Origin: Winogradskyella luteola
Lineage (GTDB): Bacteria > Bacteroidota > Bacteroidia > Flavobacteriales > Flavobacteriaceae
Direction: 5' to 3'
Length of the DNA stretch: 64,000 nt
Assembly (NCBI RefSeq): GCF_019203985.1
Contig: NZ_JAGSPD010000015.1
Location: 16,377-80,376 of the forward strand
Shown here: positions 6,801 through 16,461 of the stretch, one piece after another
Position numbering within the stretch: position 1 is the first letter of the stretch
Layout: every line of letters begins with the position of its first letter
Program-made: the position numbers and the translations under genes
The notes under the pieces: model-generated
Database searches by the model: none
What the model saw: only the letters and a program-made list of their open reading frames with translations
What the model was told of the DNA's origin: nothing

Positions 6801-7676
6801 TTAAAGGTGCAAATATAGCTTAATTATCTCGATCTTGTGGATTGGAAAGTCTTCAACTTTTGTTAATTCGTCTAACGACTTAAAACCTTCTCTCAAAGTA
6901 CGTTCTTCAATAATATGGTTTGCAATTTCGTAGTCTATATATTGGATACTTACCAACTCATCTCTAGTAGCTGTATTAAGATTATATTTTTTAATCGGTC
7001 TTGGTGTTTTAACCGTGAAATCGTTTTTAATGCGCTCAATAACTTCTGATGACAAGCCATAAACTTCTGAAAGCTCTACATCTGCAACAAAGCCACCATT
7101 GTACTTACTGCGGTATTTAACAATTCGCTCAGAAAGTTTTTCGCCTACACCATATACTTTTTGAAGTTGAGACGCTGTGGCATTATTGAGATCTATTTTT
7201 TGCTCGTATACTTTTGGTTCATTGGATTTAGAGTATGAATTATTGTGAAAATTTGGTTTTGGTTTTGGATTTGTCACCCAATCCGGAAACTTAAAATATG
7301 GTGAAATTTTAGCCAATAACGAATCTGAAACTTTAGTGACTTTCTGAAACTGCTTAGTGGAATTTACCCATTGATTACCCGCTCTAAATTTATGTAGTCG
7401 ATCTATTTCTTCGTTAGACATTCCCAAGGTATAGCCTTTATAATCTGTAATGTAGTTTGGGTTAAAAGGATAAATTTTTGGTCTTCTGTTTTCAATTTTA
7501 ACTAAACGCAATGAATCAAGCTCTTCTTTAAAAGCCTCTAATTCTTTATTCTCTGTGGGAATTTCATCATTTGAAAAATCAACAAATGCATACACACATT
7601 GTACCGCTATAATAATAGCAAACAATAAAAAAATCCCACTCCGCTCTTGATTAGAAAATTGGAAATGGGATTTCAT
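6801..7676 (-). CDS. Helix-hairpin-helix (ComEA-like) protein, membrane-anchored
   Basis: The 291-residue protein has an N-terminal membrane anchor (GIFLLFAIIIAVQCVYAF) and several helix-hairpin-helix units. The clearest are LNNATASQLQKVYGVGEKLSERIVKYR (two halves) and LNTATRDELVSIQYIDYEIANHII. ComEA-type HhH domains bind DNA without sequence specificity and in competent bacteria help take up DNA in the periplasm. Competence itself is not shown here. The gene lies 13 bp upstream of the acyl-CoA dehydrogenase gene on the same strand. Confidence 0.85.
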   Translation of the reverse strand: MKSHFQFSNQERSGIFLLFAIIIAVQCVYAFVDFSNDEIPTENKELEAFKEELDSLRLVKIENRRPKIYPFNPNYITDYKGYTLGMSNEEIDRLHKFRAGNQWVNSTKQFQKVTKVSDSLLAKISPYFKFPDWVTNPKPKPNFHNNSYSKSNEPKVYEQKIDLNNATASQLQKVYGVGEKLSERIVKYRSKYNGGFVADVELSEVYGLSSEVIERIKNDFTVKTPRPIKKYNLNTATRDELVSIQYIDYEIANHIIEERTLREGFKSLDELTKVEDFPIHKIEIIKLYLHL

Positions 7677-7695
7677 AATATTTATATATTATAAT

Positions 7696-9327
7696 TTACT
7701 CTTTAGAACCTCTAATAGCAGATAAATATTTAGCCATTTCTTCTCTCACTTTAGGGAATAAAAAGAATAAGCCAATCATGTTAGGGAATACCAATGCCAA
7801 TATCATAGCATCTGAAAACTTGATTACCGCATCTAAAGTTGCCGCTGCTCCGATTACAACAAACAATAAGAATAAAATCTTATAAACTAAATCTGCTGTT
7901 TTTCCTTTTCCGAAAAGATATTTCCAAGATTGAAGCCCATAATAAGACCATGAAATCATTGTGCTAAATGCAAATAATACTATCGCGATAGTTAGAACAT
8001 ATGAGAATCCTGGTATAACAGAATCAAAAGCTCTTGATGTTAAATCCACACCACCCAATTGTTCACCTGTAGCAGTGATCATTACATTACTCCCTTCTAC
8101 TGCTCCATATTCAAATACACTTTGAAGGTTTGTACCATCAATATTAAAGAATATTATAACTAATGCCGTCATTGTACATATAACAACAGTATCAATAAAT
8201 GGTTCTAATAGTGCAACTACTCCTTCTGATGCAGGATACTTTGTTTTTACTGCTGAATGTGCTATAGCTGCTGAACCAGCACCAGCTTCATTAGAGAAGG
8301 CTGCTCTCTGAAAGCCAACTATTAAAACACCTACCAAACCACCTAGTCCTGCCATTGGTGTAAATGCACCTTTAAAGATTAGCCCAAAGGCATCGTCTAT
8401 ATAAGAGAAGTTTGCAAAAATTATTATTAACGCCGCTAAAACATATATACCAGCCATAAAAGGAACAATTTTTTCAGTGATTTTAGCAATCCGCTTTATG
8501 CCTCCAATGATTACTATACCAACTAAAACTGAAAGAATAAATCCTATGATAATCCCTGTTGAACCTCCTTCTAAATTCATTAACGAACTTAACTGAACTG
8601 CTGCTTGGTTAGATTGAAATGCGTTTCCACCTCCAAAAGAAGCACCAACACAAAGAATAGCAAAAATTATTGCCAGAGCCTTACCAATACCAGCAAACCC
8701 TCTTTCTTTTAAGCCCTTAGATAAATAATACATCGGACCACCATAAACAGTTCCGTCTTCACCTACATCTCTATATTTAACACCCAATGTACATTCTACA
8801 AATTTTGTTGACATACCGATTAAACCACAAACAATCATCCAAAATGTAGCTCCCGGACCACCTAATGCAATCGCTACAGCAACACCAGCAATATTACCTA
8901 ACCCAACTGTACCTGAAACAGCAGTTGCCAACGCCTGAAAATGGCTTACTTCCCCTTCTTGACTTTCATCTCTAATCGTATCTGGTAAATCCCCATCAAC
9001 TATATTTACCGCAACCTTTTCTTCTGCGCTATGACCTTCGATTTCATCATATTTTCCTCTAACAGTATTAATAGCTAAGGGAAACTTAGTGACACTTGGC
9101 ACTTTAAAAAATATAGTGAAGAATAAGGCTCCACAAACCAACAGAATTACTACAAATGGAATATCATACTCACCAATTGGCACTGTGGTTAAAATAAAAC
9201 CTTCCCACCAAACCGCAATTGGCATAAAAGCATCATTGACTTTTTCATCCAGTCCTTTTTCAGCCTCCTGAGCAAAGTTTAATAAGGGTAATAATAATGC
9301 AAAAAGTGATAGAAGAGATTTCTTCAT
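7696..9327 (-). CDS. Alanine/glycine:cation symporter (AGCS) family protein
   Basis: The 543-residue membrane protein has about ten to twelve hydrophobic helices and the AGCS signature in AVSGTVGLGNIAGVAVAIALGGPGA (in two parts). The segment AAFSNEAGAGSAAIAHSA is also typical. An N-terminal cleavable signal-like segment (SLFALLLPLLNFAQ) precedes an extra loop, common in Bacteroidota members. The family imports Ala or Gly with Na+ or H+. It is slightly longer than the approximately 450-480 residues of enteric homologues. The 97-bp upstream spacer shows no riboswitch. Confidence 0.93.
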   Translation of the reverse strand: MKKSLLSLFALLLPLLNFAQEAEKGLDEKVNDAFMPIAVWWEGFILTTVPIGEYDIPFVVILLVCGALFFTIFFKVPSVTKFPLAINTVRGKYDEIEGHSAEEKVAVNIVDGDLPDTIRDESQEGEVSHFQALATAVSGTVGLGNIAGVAVAIALGGPGATFWMIVCGLIGMSTKFVECTLGVKYRDVGEDGTVYGGPMYYLSKGLKERGFAGIGKALAIIFAILCVGASFGGGNAFQSNQAAVQLSSLMNLEGGSTGIIIGFILSVLVGIVIIGGIKRIAKITEKIVPFMAGIYVLAALIIIFANFSYIDDAFGLIFKGAFTPMAGLGGLVGVLIVGFQRAAFSNEAGAGSAAIAHSAVKTKYPASEGVVALLEPFIDTVVICTMTALVIIFFNIDGTNLQSVFEYGAVEGSNVMITATGEQLGGVDLTSRAFDSVIPGFSYVLTIAIVLFAFSTMISWSYYGLQSWKYLFGKGKTADLVYKILFLLFVVIGAAATLDAVIKFSDAMILALVFPNMIGLFFLFPKVREEMAKYLSAIRGSKE

Positions 9328-9424
9328 AAGTGTAGTTATTAGTTAGTTTTTTGTTTTAATAGCCGACAAGATGCTAAAAAAAAATGAGTTTTTAAAGTCT
9401 ATAACGTTAAAATGGGCTTAGACA

Positions 9425-10447
9425 CTAGGCTATATTATATTCTGAATTTAGTTTTTCAATCTGTTCTGGTCGACCTAAAACAATAATTTTAGACCCGGGA
9501 ACTAACCTTGTGTTTGCTTCAGGGTTAACAATATATTCACCTTTATCGTCCTTAAAACCTATAACGGTGCAACCTGTTTTCTTTCTTAAGTCTAAATCTC
9601 TTATTGTTTTTACCTGTTTGGCATTATACAATTGTTCTACTTTTACCTCTTCGACATTGATATTGCGTTCTCCCACAATACCTAGGTTGTCTATGAACTC
9701 CACCAAATCTGGAATAACAACTAGGGAGGCCATGTGATCACCTCCAATTCTATCTGGCAAAATCACATTGTTGGCACCAGCAAGCTTTAGTTTGTTATAC
9801 GATGTTTCTTGAGATGCTCTGCTTATAATTGTCATTTTGTCATTGATTTGCCTTGCAGAAAGTACCACAAACAAATTATCTGCATCGCTGGGAAGTGCTG
9901 AAATTAAAGTACTCGCATTCTCTATTCCAGCCTCAAAGAGCGTTTCGTCTTCATTTGCATTTCCAAAAACGTACGGAATCTCTTCTTCTTGAAGTCGCTC
10001 TGTTATTTCCTTATCGCGCTCAATAATTACATAGGGTTTTCCATAATCCTGTAATTTCCTTGCCGCTTGTTTTCCATTGCGTCCAAAACCACATATAATA
10101 ATATGATCGGACATGGCTTCAATTTCCTTTTGCATCTTACGCTGTTTTATGTCTTCAAAATTGTTTTTACTTAAAATATATTCGGTAATTATGGATATAG
10201 CGTAACCCACGATAACTACACTAGATAAAATTAAAAATATAGTAAATATTTTCGCTTCTACATCTAGTGGATGAACCTCCCCATATCCAACAGTTGTAAT
10301 TGTTATAACCGTCATGTAAATGGCATCTATCCAACTGTAGTCCGATACAAAACGATAACCCAATACCCCTATAAAAATTACAAAGACCAACAACAAAAGT
10401 GCTGTGTAAATTCTTGATCGAAAAAGTTGTATCAGTGGATTGTTCAT
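9425..10447 (-). CDS. Potassium channel with cytosolic RCK/TrkA domains
   Basis: The 340-residue protein has two transmembrane helices around a pore loop with the K+ selectivity filter TVGYG (about residues 52-56). A Rossmann RCK-N domain follows with IICGFGRNGKQAA (GxGxxG for NAD), then a TrkA-C domain near residues 260-340. This architecture matches MthK-type ligand-gated K+ channels. The gene starts one base after the stop of the PspC-like gene and is probably translated with it. Confidence 0.93.
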   Translation of the reverse strand: MNNPLIQLFRSRIYTALLLLVFVIFIGVLGYRFVSDYSWIDAIYMTVITITTVGYGEVHPLDVEAKIFTIFLILSSVVIVGYAISIITEYILSKNNFEDIKQRKMQKEIEAMSDHIIICGFGRNGKQAARKLQDYGKPYVIIERDKEITERLQEEEIPYVFGNANEDETLFEAGIENASTLISALPSDADNLFVVLSARQINDKMTIISRASQETSYNKLKLAGANNVILPDRIGGDHMASLVVIPDLVEFIDNLGIVGERNINVEEVKVEQLYNAKQVKTIRDLDLRKKTGCTVIGFKDDKGEYIVNPEANTRLVPGSKIIVLGRPEQIEKLNSEYNIA

Positions 10448-10448
10448 A

Positions 10449-10676
10449 TTATAAATCGAAAACCGACGAACGCTTTGTGTAAATTATATCTTTTATACGG
10501 ATCCAAAATGCCAGAAACAAATATAACGCAAAACCAAAACCAACGGTAACAAAAGTGAGATACATAAATGACGTTCTTACAATCTTTGCCCTGATACCCA
10601 AACGATCTGCAATACGCTGGCAAACATAATAGCCACGTTTCTGAAAATAAAGTAATAAGTTGTAGAACCATTTCAT
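10449..10676 (-). CDS. Small PspC-like membrane protein
   Basis: The 75-residue protein resembles the PspC domain: a short amphipathic start (RGYYVCQRIADRLGIRAKIVRTSF) leads to one hydrophobic helix (VTVGFGFALYLFLAFWI). PspC domains take part in membrane-stress signalling in enterics, but stand-alone versions in Bacteroidota are uncharacterised. It lies between the DUF2851 gene and the K+ channel gene, all on the minus strand with very short gaps. The reading frame overlaps longer spurious frames; this one was chosen for its domain match. Confidence 0.75.
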   Translation of the reverse strand: MKWFYNLLLYFQKRGYYVCQRIADRLGIRAKIVRTSFMYLTFVTVGFGFALYLFLAFWIRIKDIIYTKRSSVFDL

Positions 10677-10688
10677 GCTGCAAGTTAC

Positions 10689-11959
10689 TTATTTTTTAAC
10701 GATTAGACTATTACCAACAGCACATTGTAAACATCTATTTGTATTGCAATAATGTTGTTTTAATTGTAATAATGCCTGAGAACTCAATGCATTTTTTTCA
10801 ATAGGTTTTAATTCTAAAAACTTATTGACAATACTATTGTTTTCAATCTTTATTTGTTTTATAAGTTGAAATAATTTGTCATCGATAGTTTGCCCTTGGG
10901 TTTTTGCGTAGCTAAACTTTATTGGGATAATAGTATTAATAATCAACAAATCGATGAATGATTTGGTCAATTGCTTTTTTGAAATTTTTGACGTCTTTGC
11001 AAATGTGTAATGCGTCATCCAAAAATCAGTAACACCTTTTTTAAATAACTTATAAAACTCGTTCTTGTATCTAACGCCATTATTTTAGAAAACAACTGAT
11101 GCTCTAAAGTGTATAAATTGGCAAATTGTGACAAACGTATCGTTGGGAAGTTAGGTGGTCGAAGTCTAAAAAATTGAGCAGGCAAAACACCTTGATTATT
11201 AAGTCTAAATTTCTGCTTTAAAAATTGATAACGACGCTTTAGATCTAAAAAGTAGGCATTTTGAACATCGTTATCTAATAAAGATAATTGGCCTAATAAC
11301 ATGGCTTCCATTTCTAAAACATCATTCTGAAGTTTTCTAACCACCGAATGGTCTACAGAATTTGCTAAACTCAAAAACGATTCCCCATTAACTTTTAATC
11401 CAAAATTTTTGAGTAGCATTTTAAACAGTGCTGCTTCCCAATCATTATTGGATGTTTTAAGCAGTTTTGAAATATCTTTAGACTTTCGCTCTAAACGCTC
11501 TATAAACAGTCTCTCCAACCAGTTGCTGAGCAGAAAATCATCAATTGCAGAGAAATCACTTTCACAATTAATCCAAGATTTGGACTGTATTAATCTTTCA
11601 TAGTTTTTTAATAAGTCTCTATCGACATAATGTTTTAATTCCAAGGTCGGAATTTCAGAATTGTCTTGTCTAAAGATTTCGGTATCATGTTCCCAAACCA
11701 CATGAAGAATAACATTATCGTAAGCTTTATCCGTTTCGTGATTATGCAGATACCAATCCGAAGATTTTATATGAATCTCTACATTACCTGCCCAAAGCTG
11801 ACCATCAACACTAACTTGCGCATTAAAAAAATCTGGACCAGTATTATAATTGTGCTGTCCAAACTGCTTAACAACAACTCTTTCACCATTAGTAGTTTTA
11901 AGCGATGATTTTGCAAATGCCTTATGTTTCCAGACGTAATGAAGAAAATTTTCTTGCAT
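10689..11959 (-). pseudogene. DUF2851 family gene interrupted by a single-base frameshift
   Basis: Two overlapping frames make one family protein. The first starts at 11959 (MQENFLHYVWKHKAF) and ends abnormally at 11015 (SYLKKVLLIFG). The second, ending at 10689, resumes with DFWMTHYTFAKTSKIS and carries the C-terminal cysteine motif C-x5-C-x2-C (CNTNRCLQC). Near 11062-11071, adding one A to the short A-run would restore MALDTKNEFYKLFKKGVTDF and a product of about 423 residues, the length I recall for the family. The function of DUF2851 is unknown. It may be a recent lesion or a sequencing error. A start 30 bp upstream is also open. Confidence 0.8.
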
Positions 11960-12066
11960 GGCTCTAAAATAGTAATTCTTGCGCAACACCTCAATTATAA
12001 ATATTTGTTTGCTGTTGAATTTTGTACCATCTTTGATAAAATAGCCCCTGTTTAAACAATATCATT

Positions 12067-12771
12067 ATGAAAAGACTGCTATTAATAATTGCACTTTTAT
12101 TTTGTGTATCTACAAACACAATTGAAGCTCAAAACCTTAAAATAGATAAAAATACAGTTATAAAAAATGCCGAAGGAAAACAAATAGATTTAGACACATT
12201 TTCTGAACTTATGACCTCTGGTGAATGGACGATTGAAGAAAAAAAAGATAAAAAGGGACATTCTTATATTCAGCTTAAAAAAACTACGGAAGCTCAAAAA
12301 GAGATGATTTTGAAAATGATGAAGGAGCAAGTCAGCGATTCTGAAAAAATTGGCAAAGAAGCTTCTGAATTTAGCATAACTGACATGGACGGCAATATCA
12401 TTTCGTCTGAAAACACAAAGGGTAAAATCGTAGTTCTTAACTTTTGGTTTACCACTTGCAAACCCTGTGTTAAAGAAATACCCGAGCTCAACAAAGTTTA
12501 TGACAAGTACAAGAATAATGATAAAATTGTTTTTGCTTCGATAACATTTAATGAAAAACCGAAAGTTGAAAAGTTTTTAAAAAAACATCCTATTAAATAC
12601 CCTGTAGTAACGGATGAAAGAACAACAATTTCTGCATTTGATATTAGTGGTTACCCTACCAATTTAGTTATAGGTAAGGATGGAAAAATTGCTGATTATT
12701 TAATGGGCGGTTTAGCAACGATGGGTGACTATATTGAAAGTGCTAGAGAAAGGGCTTTAAAGGTCGAATAA
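12067..12771 (+). CDS. TlpA-like thioredoxin-family protein, exported
   Basis: The 234-residue protein has a signal peptide (LLLIIALLFCVSTNTIEA), a charged linker and a C-terminal AhpC/TSA-type thioredoxin fold. The motif is C131-K-P-C134 within VVLNFWFTTCKPCVKEIP, with the cis-Pro region at SGYPTNLVI. TlpA/ResA-like proteins reduce cysteines of exported proteins or of apocytochromes in the periplasm. It is a single-gene unit on the plus strand between minus-strand genes. Confidence 0.9.
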   Translation: MKRLLLIIALLFCVSTNTIEAQNLKIDKNTVIKNAEGKQIDLDTFSELMTSGEWTIEEKKDKKGHSYIQLKKTTEAQKEMILKMMKEQVSDSEKIGKEASEFSITDMDGNIISSENTKGKIVVLNFWFTTCKPCVKEIPELNKVYDKYKNNDKIVFASITFNEKPKVEKFLKKHPIKYPVVTDERTTISAFDISGYPTNLVIGKDGKIADYLMGGLATMGDYIESARERALKVE

Positions 12772-12859
12772 TTCCCATTAATTAGAAAGGCAAATTCTAA
12801 CGAAATGATGTTATATCATTCTATAAGAGAGAGGTTCCCGCCTTCGCAGCAATATAGAT

Positions 12860-13840
12860 TTACTCTATATAACCCATCTCACGCATCCAATCGTCATTAA
12901 ACATTTTACCAACGTAGCGGCTTCCGTGGTCGTGATATAATACTACAACAACATCCTGAGGCTTAAAATGTTCTTTTAACTGTAATACACCTTTAATAGC
13001 TGCTCCTGCCGAATTACCTAAAAACATTCCTTCATCCTTTGCAAGTTTCTGTGTATAAACAGCGGCATCCTTATCTGTTACTTTTGTAAAACCGTCAATA
13101 ATACTAAAGTCTACATTTTCTGGCAGAATATCTTCACCAATACCTTCGGTAACATAAGGATAGATTTCGTTTTCATCAAAGACTCCGGTTTCGTGATACT
13201 TCTTAAATACTGAACCGTAGGTGTCCACTCCCCAGATTTTAATATTTGGGTTTTGCTCTTTAAGGTACTTCCCAACTCCAGAGATAGTTCCGCCTGTACC
13301 TACTCCAACCACAAAATGCGTGACCTTACCATCGGTCTGTTTCCAGATTTCTGGTCCTGTCGTTTGGTAATGTGCCTTGGCATTGCTTGGGTTATCGTAT
13401 TGGTTAACATACCAAGAATTCGGAGTTTCCTCTCCTAAGCGCTTAGAAACCGAATAATAACTACGTGGATCATCTGGCTCTACATCTGTTGGACAAACAA
13501 CCACCTCGGCTCCCACAGCCCTAAGTATATCCATTTTTTCTTTGGATTGCTTATCACTAATTACAAAAATACATTTGTAGCCTTTAACTATAGCTGCCAA
13601 CGCCAAGCCCATACCTGTATTACCAGAAGTGCCCTCTATAATTGTTCCCCCAGGTTTTAGTCGTCCGTCAGCCTCAGCATCTTCAATCATCTGTAATGCC
13701 ATACGGTCTTTTACGGAATTGCCTGGGTTAAAGGTTTCATATTTGGCCAATACCAAACATGGTAAATCTTCAACTAATTTGTTCATTTTTACCAGTGGTG
13801 TATTCCCTATCGTACCTAGTATATTTTCTGCGTAGTCCAT
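12860..13840 (-). CDS. PLP-dependent cysteine synthase/cystathionine beta-synthase-like enzyme
   Basis: The 326-residue fold-type II PLP enzyme carries the Schiff-base lysine in NPGNSVKDRMAL, the substrate loop GTSGNTGMGLA, and the phosphate-binding loop GVGTGGTISGVGKY. It lacks the C-terminal CBS domains and heme region of eukaryotic CBS. It could make cysteine from O-acetylserine, or cystathionine from serine and homocysteine; the sequence alone does not settle which. No transsulfuration partner is adjacent. Confidence 0.88.
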   Translation of the reverse strand: MDYAENILGTIGNTPLVKMNKLVEDLPCLVLAKYETFNPGNSVKDRMALQMIEDAEADGRLKPGGTIIEGTSGNTGMGLALAAIVKGYKCIFVISDKQSKEKMDILRAVGAEVVVCPTDVEPDDPRSYYSVSKRLGEETPNSWYVNQYDNPSNAKAHYQTTGPEIWKQTDGKVTHFVVGVGTGGTISGVGKYLKEQNPNIKIWGVDTYGSVFKKYHETGVFDENEIYPYVTEGIGEDILPENVDFSIIDGFTKVTDKDAAVYTQKLAKDEGMFLGNSAGAAIKGVLQLKEHFKPQDVVVVLYHDHGSRYVGKMFNDDWMREMGYIE

Positions 13841-13907
13841 AATACAAATTTGCGGTGCAAATTTAAGTATAAAGTAACAAGTATAACGTTAAAAGTTATT
13901 TATGTTT

Positions 13908-15143
13908 TTAATCAAAGCGAATGGCCTTAACTGGTGAAATTTTAGAAATGATGATTGAAGGAATGAGAAGCATTAGCAGACAAGCAATAAATGTCCCTAT
14001 ATTTAGCAGTAAAATATAATCCCAACAAATATACACTGGTGCTTCGCTAACATAATATGTATCAGGATTCAAGGGGAATAATTTAAAATATTTTTGGGCA
14101 AATAATAAGCCCAATCCTATAAGATTTCCCCAAAGCAAGCCCAAACCAATTAAGTAAGATGCATTATAGAGAAACACCTTTCTAATGGTCCAGTTAGAAC
14201 TGCCCAATGCTTTTAAAACACCAATCATATTAGTACGCTCTAAGATAAGTACCAATAATGTTGTAATCATATTAATACCAGCTACTATAATCATAATAGC
14301 GATAATGACATTTGTGTTAGAGTCAAAAATCTTAATCCATTCAAAAATCGTGTAGTATTTTTGAGTTACTGGTCTTGCATTAAGAAGAGAGCCCACTTCT
14401 TTATATACCTGTGGTGTAATGTTATCTAATTCTGAAAAATCATCTACGAAGACTTCAAAACTTCCTATTTCATTACTTTCCCATTTGTTGAGACGTTGGA
14501 TATGACGCAAATCTGCAATACAGAATTTTTCATCTAACTCCTGAAATCCAGAATTATAAATCCCAACAATATTAAAAGCCATAATACGCGTGCGCAATTC
14601 CTTTAAATCGTTAGTAAACAACATCTGAAACTTATCACCAACATTAAACCCCAAACGATTGGCGATGTAACTGGAAATTAAAATATCTTCGTTTCGTTGC
14701 CCTGAAAAATCTGGCACACCACCTTCGACCAAAAACTCTTTGAAATAATCCCAATTATAATCTGCTCCGACACCTTTTACCACAACACCTTCAAAATTGG
14801 TTTCTGTTCTAATAACAGCGAATTTTGAAGCAACACCTTGTATATGCTTTACACCTTCAACGGCATTAAACTCAGGGTAAAAATCTTGGTGCATTGAAAT
14901 GGGTACTTGAGATTCGTCTGAAGCATTGGTATCATAGTTAGTAATTTCAATGTGGCCGTTAAAAGCCACAACTTTGTCTCTTATTTTTTGTTGCAAACCT
15001 AAACCAGTAGCAATAGCAATGAGCATTACAATAATACCAATGGCAATTGCAGCGATGCCAATTTTAATTATTGGTGCCGAAACACTACTTTTATACGCTT
15101 TATTATCAATAATGCGTTTAGCTATAAACAACTCAAAATTCAA
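13908..15143 (-). CDS. LolC/LolE-type ABC transporter permease (lipoprotein release)
   Basis: From a TTG start at 15143 the product has 411 residues and begins LNFELFIAKRIIDNKAYKSS, as in flavobacterial LolC/E permeases. An upstream extension of the frame to 15302 would read through the opposite gene and was rejected. A first helix (IIKIGIAAIAIGIIVMLIAIA) is followed by a periplasmic MacB-like domain (about residues 60-260) and three C-terminal helices with the FtsX motif region MIGVLKALGSSNWTIRKVF. With a LolD ATPase it would extract lipoproteins from the inner membrane. Its start lies 10 bp from the divergent namZ start. Confidence 0.85.
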   Translation of the reverse strand: MNFELFIAKRIIDNKAYKSSVSAPIIKIGIAAIAIGIIVMLIAIATGLGLQQKIRDKVVAFNGHIEITNYDTNASDESQVPISMHQDFYPEFNAVEGVKHIQGVASKFAVIRTETNFEGVVVKGVGADYNWDYFKEFLVEGGVPDFSGQRNEDILISSYIANRLGFNVGDKFQMLFTNDLKELRTRIMAFNIVGIYNSGFQELDEKFCIADLRHIQRLNKWESNEIGSFEVFVDDFSELDNITPQVYKEVGSLLNARPVTQKYYTIFEWIKIFDSNTNVIIAIMIIVAGINMITTLLVLILERTNMIGVLKALGSSNWTIRKVFLYNASYLIGLGLLWGNLIGLGLLFAQKYFKLFPLNPDTYYVSEAPVYICWDYILLLNIGTFIACLLMLLIPSIIISKISPVKAIRFD

Positions 15144-15153
15144 AACCTCTGAT

Positions 15154-16461
15154 ATGCGTTTTAAGGTTTTCAAAAATACAGTTTTATTATTTGTTTTATT
15201 AGTGATTTCTTGTGCAGGAAAAGTGGAAAATAAGAAACATGAAGAGAAAATGAGAAAAAACACTTCAACTGCGCTCAGTGTGAACGAGAATGAAAATGAC
15301 AAAGCTATAATTGTTGGTGCTAACAGAACGGCTTCATATTTACCTTTATTGCAAGGTAAACGTGTTGGTGTGGTGTCTAATCAGACGAGTGTGATTAAAG
15401 TTGAAAGAAAATCTAGTGGCTTAAAAAATAGTGAAGCTTCAGGAATTGAAATTAAAACCATTAGATATGAGCATATCGTTGATTCCCTTTTAAAATTAAA
15501 CATTAACATTAAAAAAGTATTCTCACCAGAGCATGGGTTTAGAGGCACTGCAGATGCTGGTGAAAATGTAAAAGATGGAGTAGACACTAAAACACAGTTG
15601 CCTATTTTTTCGCTTCATGGAAAACATAAAAAGCCCACTAAACAACAATTGGAGGACTTAGACATTATAGTCTTTGATATTCAGGATGTTGGCGTTCGTT
15701 TTTACACTTATATCTCAACTTTACATTATGTGATGGAGGCCTGTGCAGAGAATAACGTTCCGTTACTTATTTTAGATCGTCCAAATCCAAATGGTAATTA
15801 TGTGGATGGACCTGTATTAGAAAAAGTGCATAGTAGCTTTTTAGGAATGCACCCCATTCCTCTAGTTCACGGTATGACAATTGGCGAATATGCAAAAATG
15901 ATCAATGGAGAAGCTTGGTTAAATAATGGGGTAAAGTGCAACATTACTATTGTAGATATGGAAAACTATACACATCAAAGCAGTTATAGTTTACCTATAA
16001 GACCTTCACCTAATTTACCAAACGACCAATCTATATTATTATATCCAAGTTTAGGTTTGTTTGAAGGTACTAACATTAATGCAGGTCGTGGAACAGAGTT
16101 TCAATTTCAACGTTATGGCGCACCATTTTTAGATAAAACATATTATACGTTTAACTATACTCCAAAGCCAAATTTTGGCTCTAAAAATCCTAAACACAGA
16201 AATGAAGTTTGCTATGGCGTAGATTTGTCCAATGTACAAGCTAAAAGACAATTTACTTTAAAATATGTTATTGATGCTTACAATCGTGCTACAGATAAGT
16301 CCAAGGTGTTTAATACAGCCAACTTTACAATTCATGCCGGAACAGCAAAACTACAACAACAAATAGAGTCTGGACTAAGCGAAGCTGAAATTAAAGCAAG
16401 TTGGAAATCTGACCTGGCTATTTATAATAAAATTAGATCTAAGTATTTAATTTACAATTAG
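15154..16461 (+). CDS. namZ: Exo-beta-N-acetylmuramidase NamZ family (DUF1343) lipoprotein
   Basis: I chose the ATG at 15154 because it starts a lipoprotein signal (LLFVLLVISC, lipobox Cys20); longer frames are antisense to the permease gene. The 435-residue product has the DUF1343 fold with GKRVGVVSNQTS, the motif FSPEHGFRG, DIQDVGVRFYTYIST, LDRPNPNG and SLGLFEGTNINAGRGTEF. Known NamZ enzymes remove terminal MurNAc from peptidoglycan fragments, so a role in wall recycling is likely. Residues 36-43 are encoded by a copy of the dispersed hairpin element. It ends overlapping the convergent gene by 4 bp. Confidence 0.88.
   Translation: MRFKVFKNTVLLFVLLVISCAGKVENKKHEEKMRKNTSTALSVNENENDKAIIVGANRTASYLPLLQGKRVGVVSNQTSVIKVERKSSGLKNSEASGIEIKTIRYEHIVDSLLKLNINIKKVFSPEHGFRGTADAGENVKDGVDTKTQLPIFSLHGKHKKPTKQQLEDLDIIVFDIQDVGVRFYTYISTLHYVMEACAENNVPLLILDRPNPNGNYVDGPVLEKVHSSFLGMHPIPLVHGMTIGEYAKMINGEAWLNNGVKCNITIVDMENYTHQSSYSLPIRPSPNLPNDQSILLYPSLGLFEGTNINAGRGTEFQFQRYGAPFLDKTYYTFNYTPKPNFGSKNPKHRNEVCYGVDLSNVQAKRQFTLKYVIDAYNRATDKSKVFNTANFTIHAGTAKLQQQIESGLSEAEIKASWKSDLAIYNKIRSKYLIYN
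15260..15281. repeat. Dispersed hairpin element, copy 5, inside namZ
   Basis: Arms ACACT and AGTGT enclose the loop TCAACTGCGCTC. It is read in frame as NTSTALSV in the linker between the lipobox and the enzyme domain. Confidence 0.7.

Noticed and set aside
10444..10683. Alternative 79-residue frame over the PspC-like gene
   Set aside because: Cysteine-rich composition without domain match; the other frame encodes a PspC-like helix and meets the channel gene cleanly.
13908..15302. Longer permease with 53 more N-terminal residues
   Set aside because: The extra part (FTLSAVEVFF and so on) is antisense to the NamZ lipoprotein start and to a hairpin element. The family N-terminus fits the TTG at 15143.
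14950..16461. 503-residue NamZ with an N-terminal extension
   Set aside because: The first 68 residues are antisense to the permease gene. The ATG at 15154 gives a proper lipoprotein signal.
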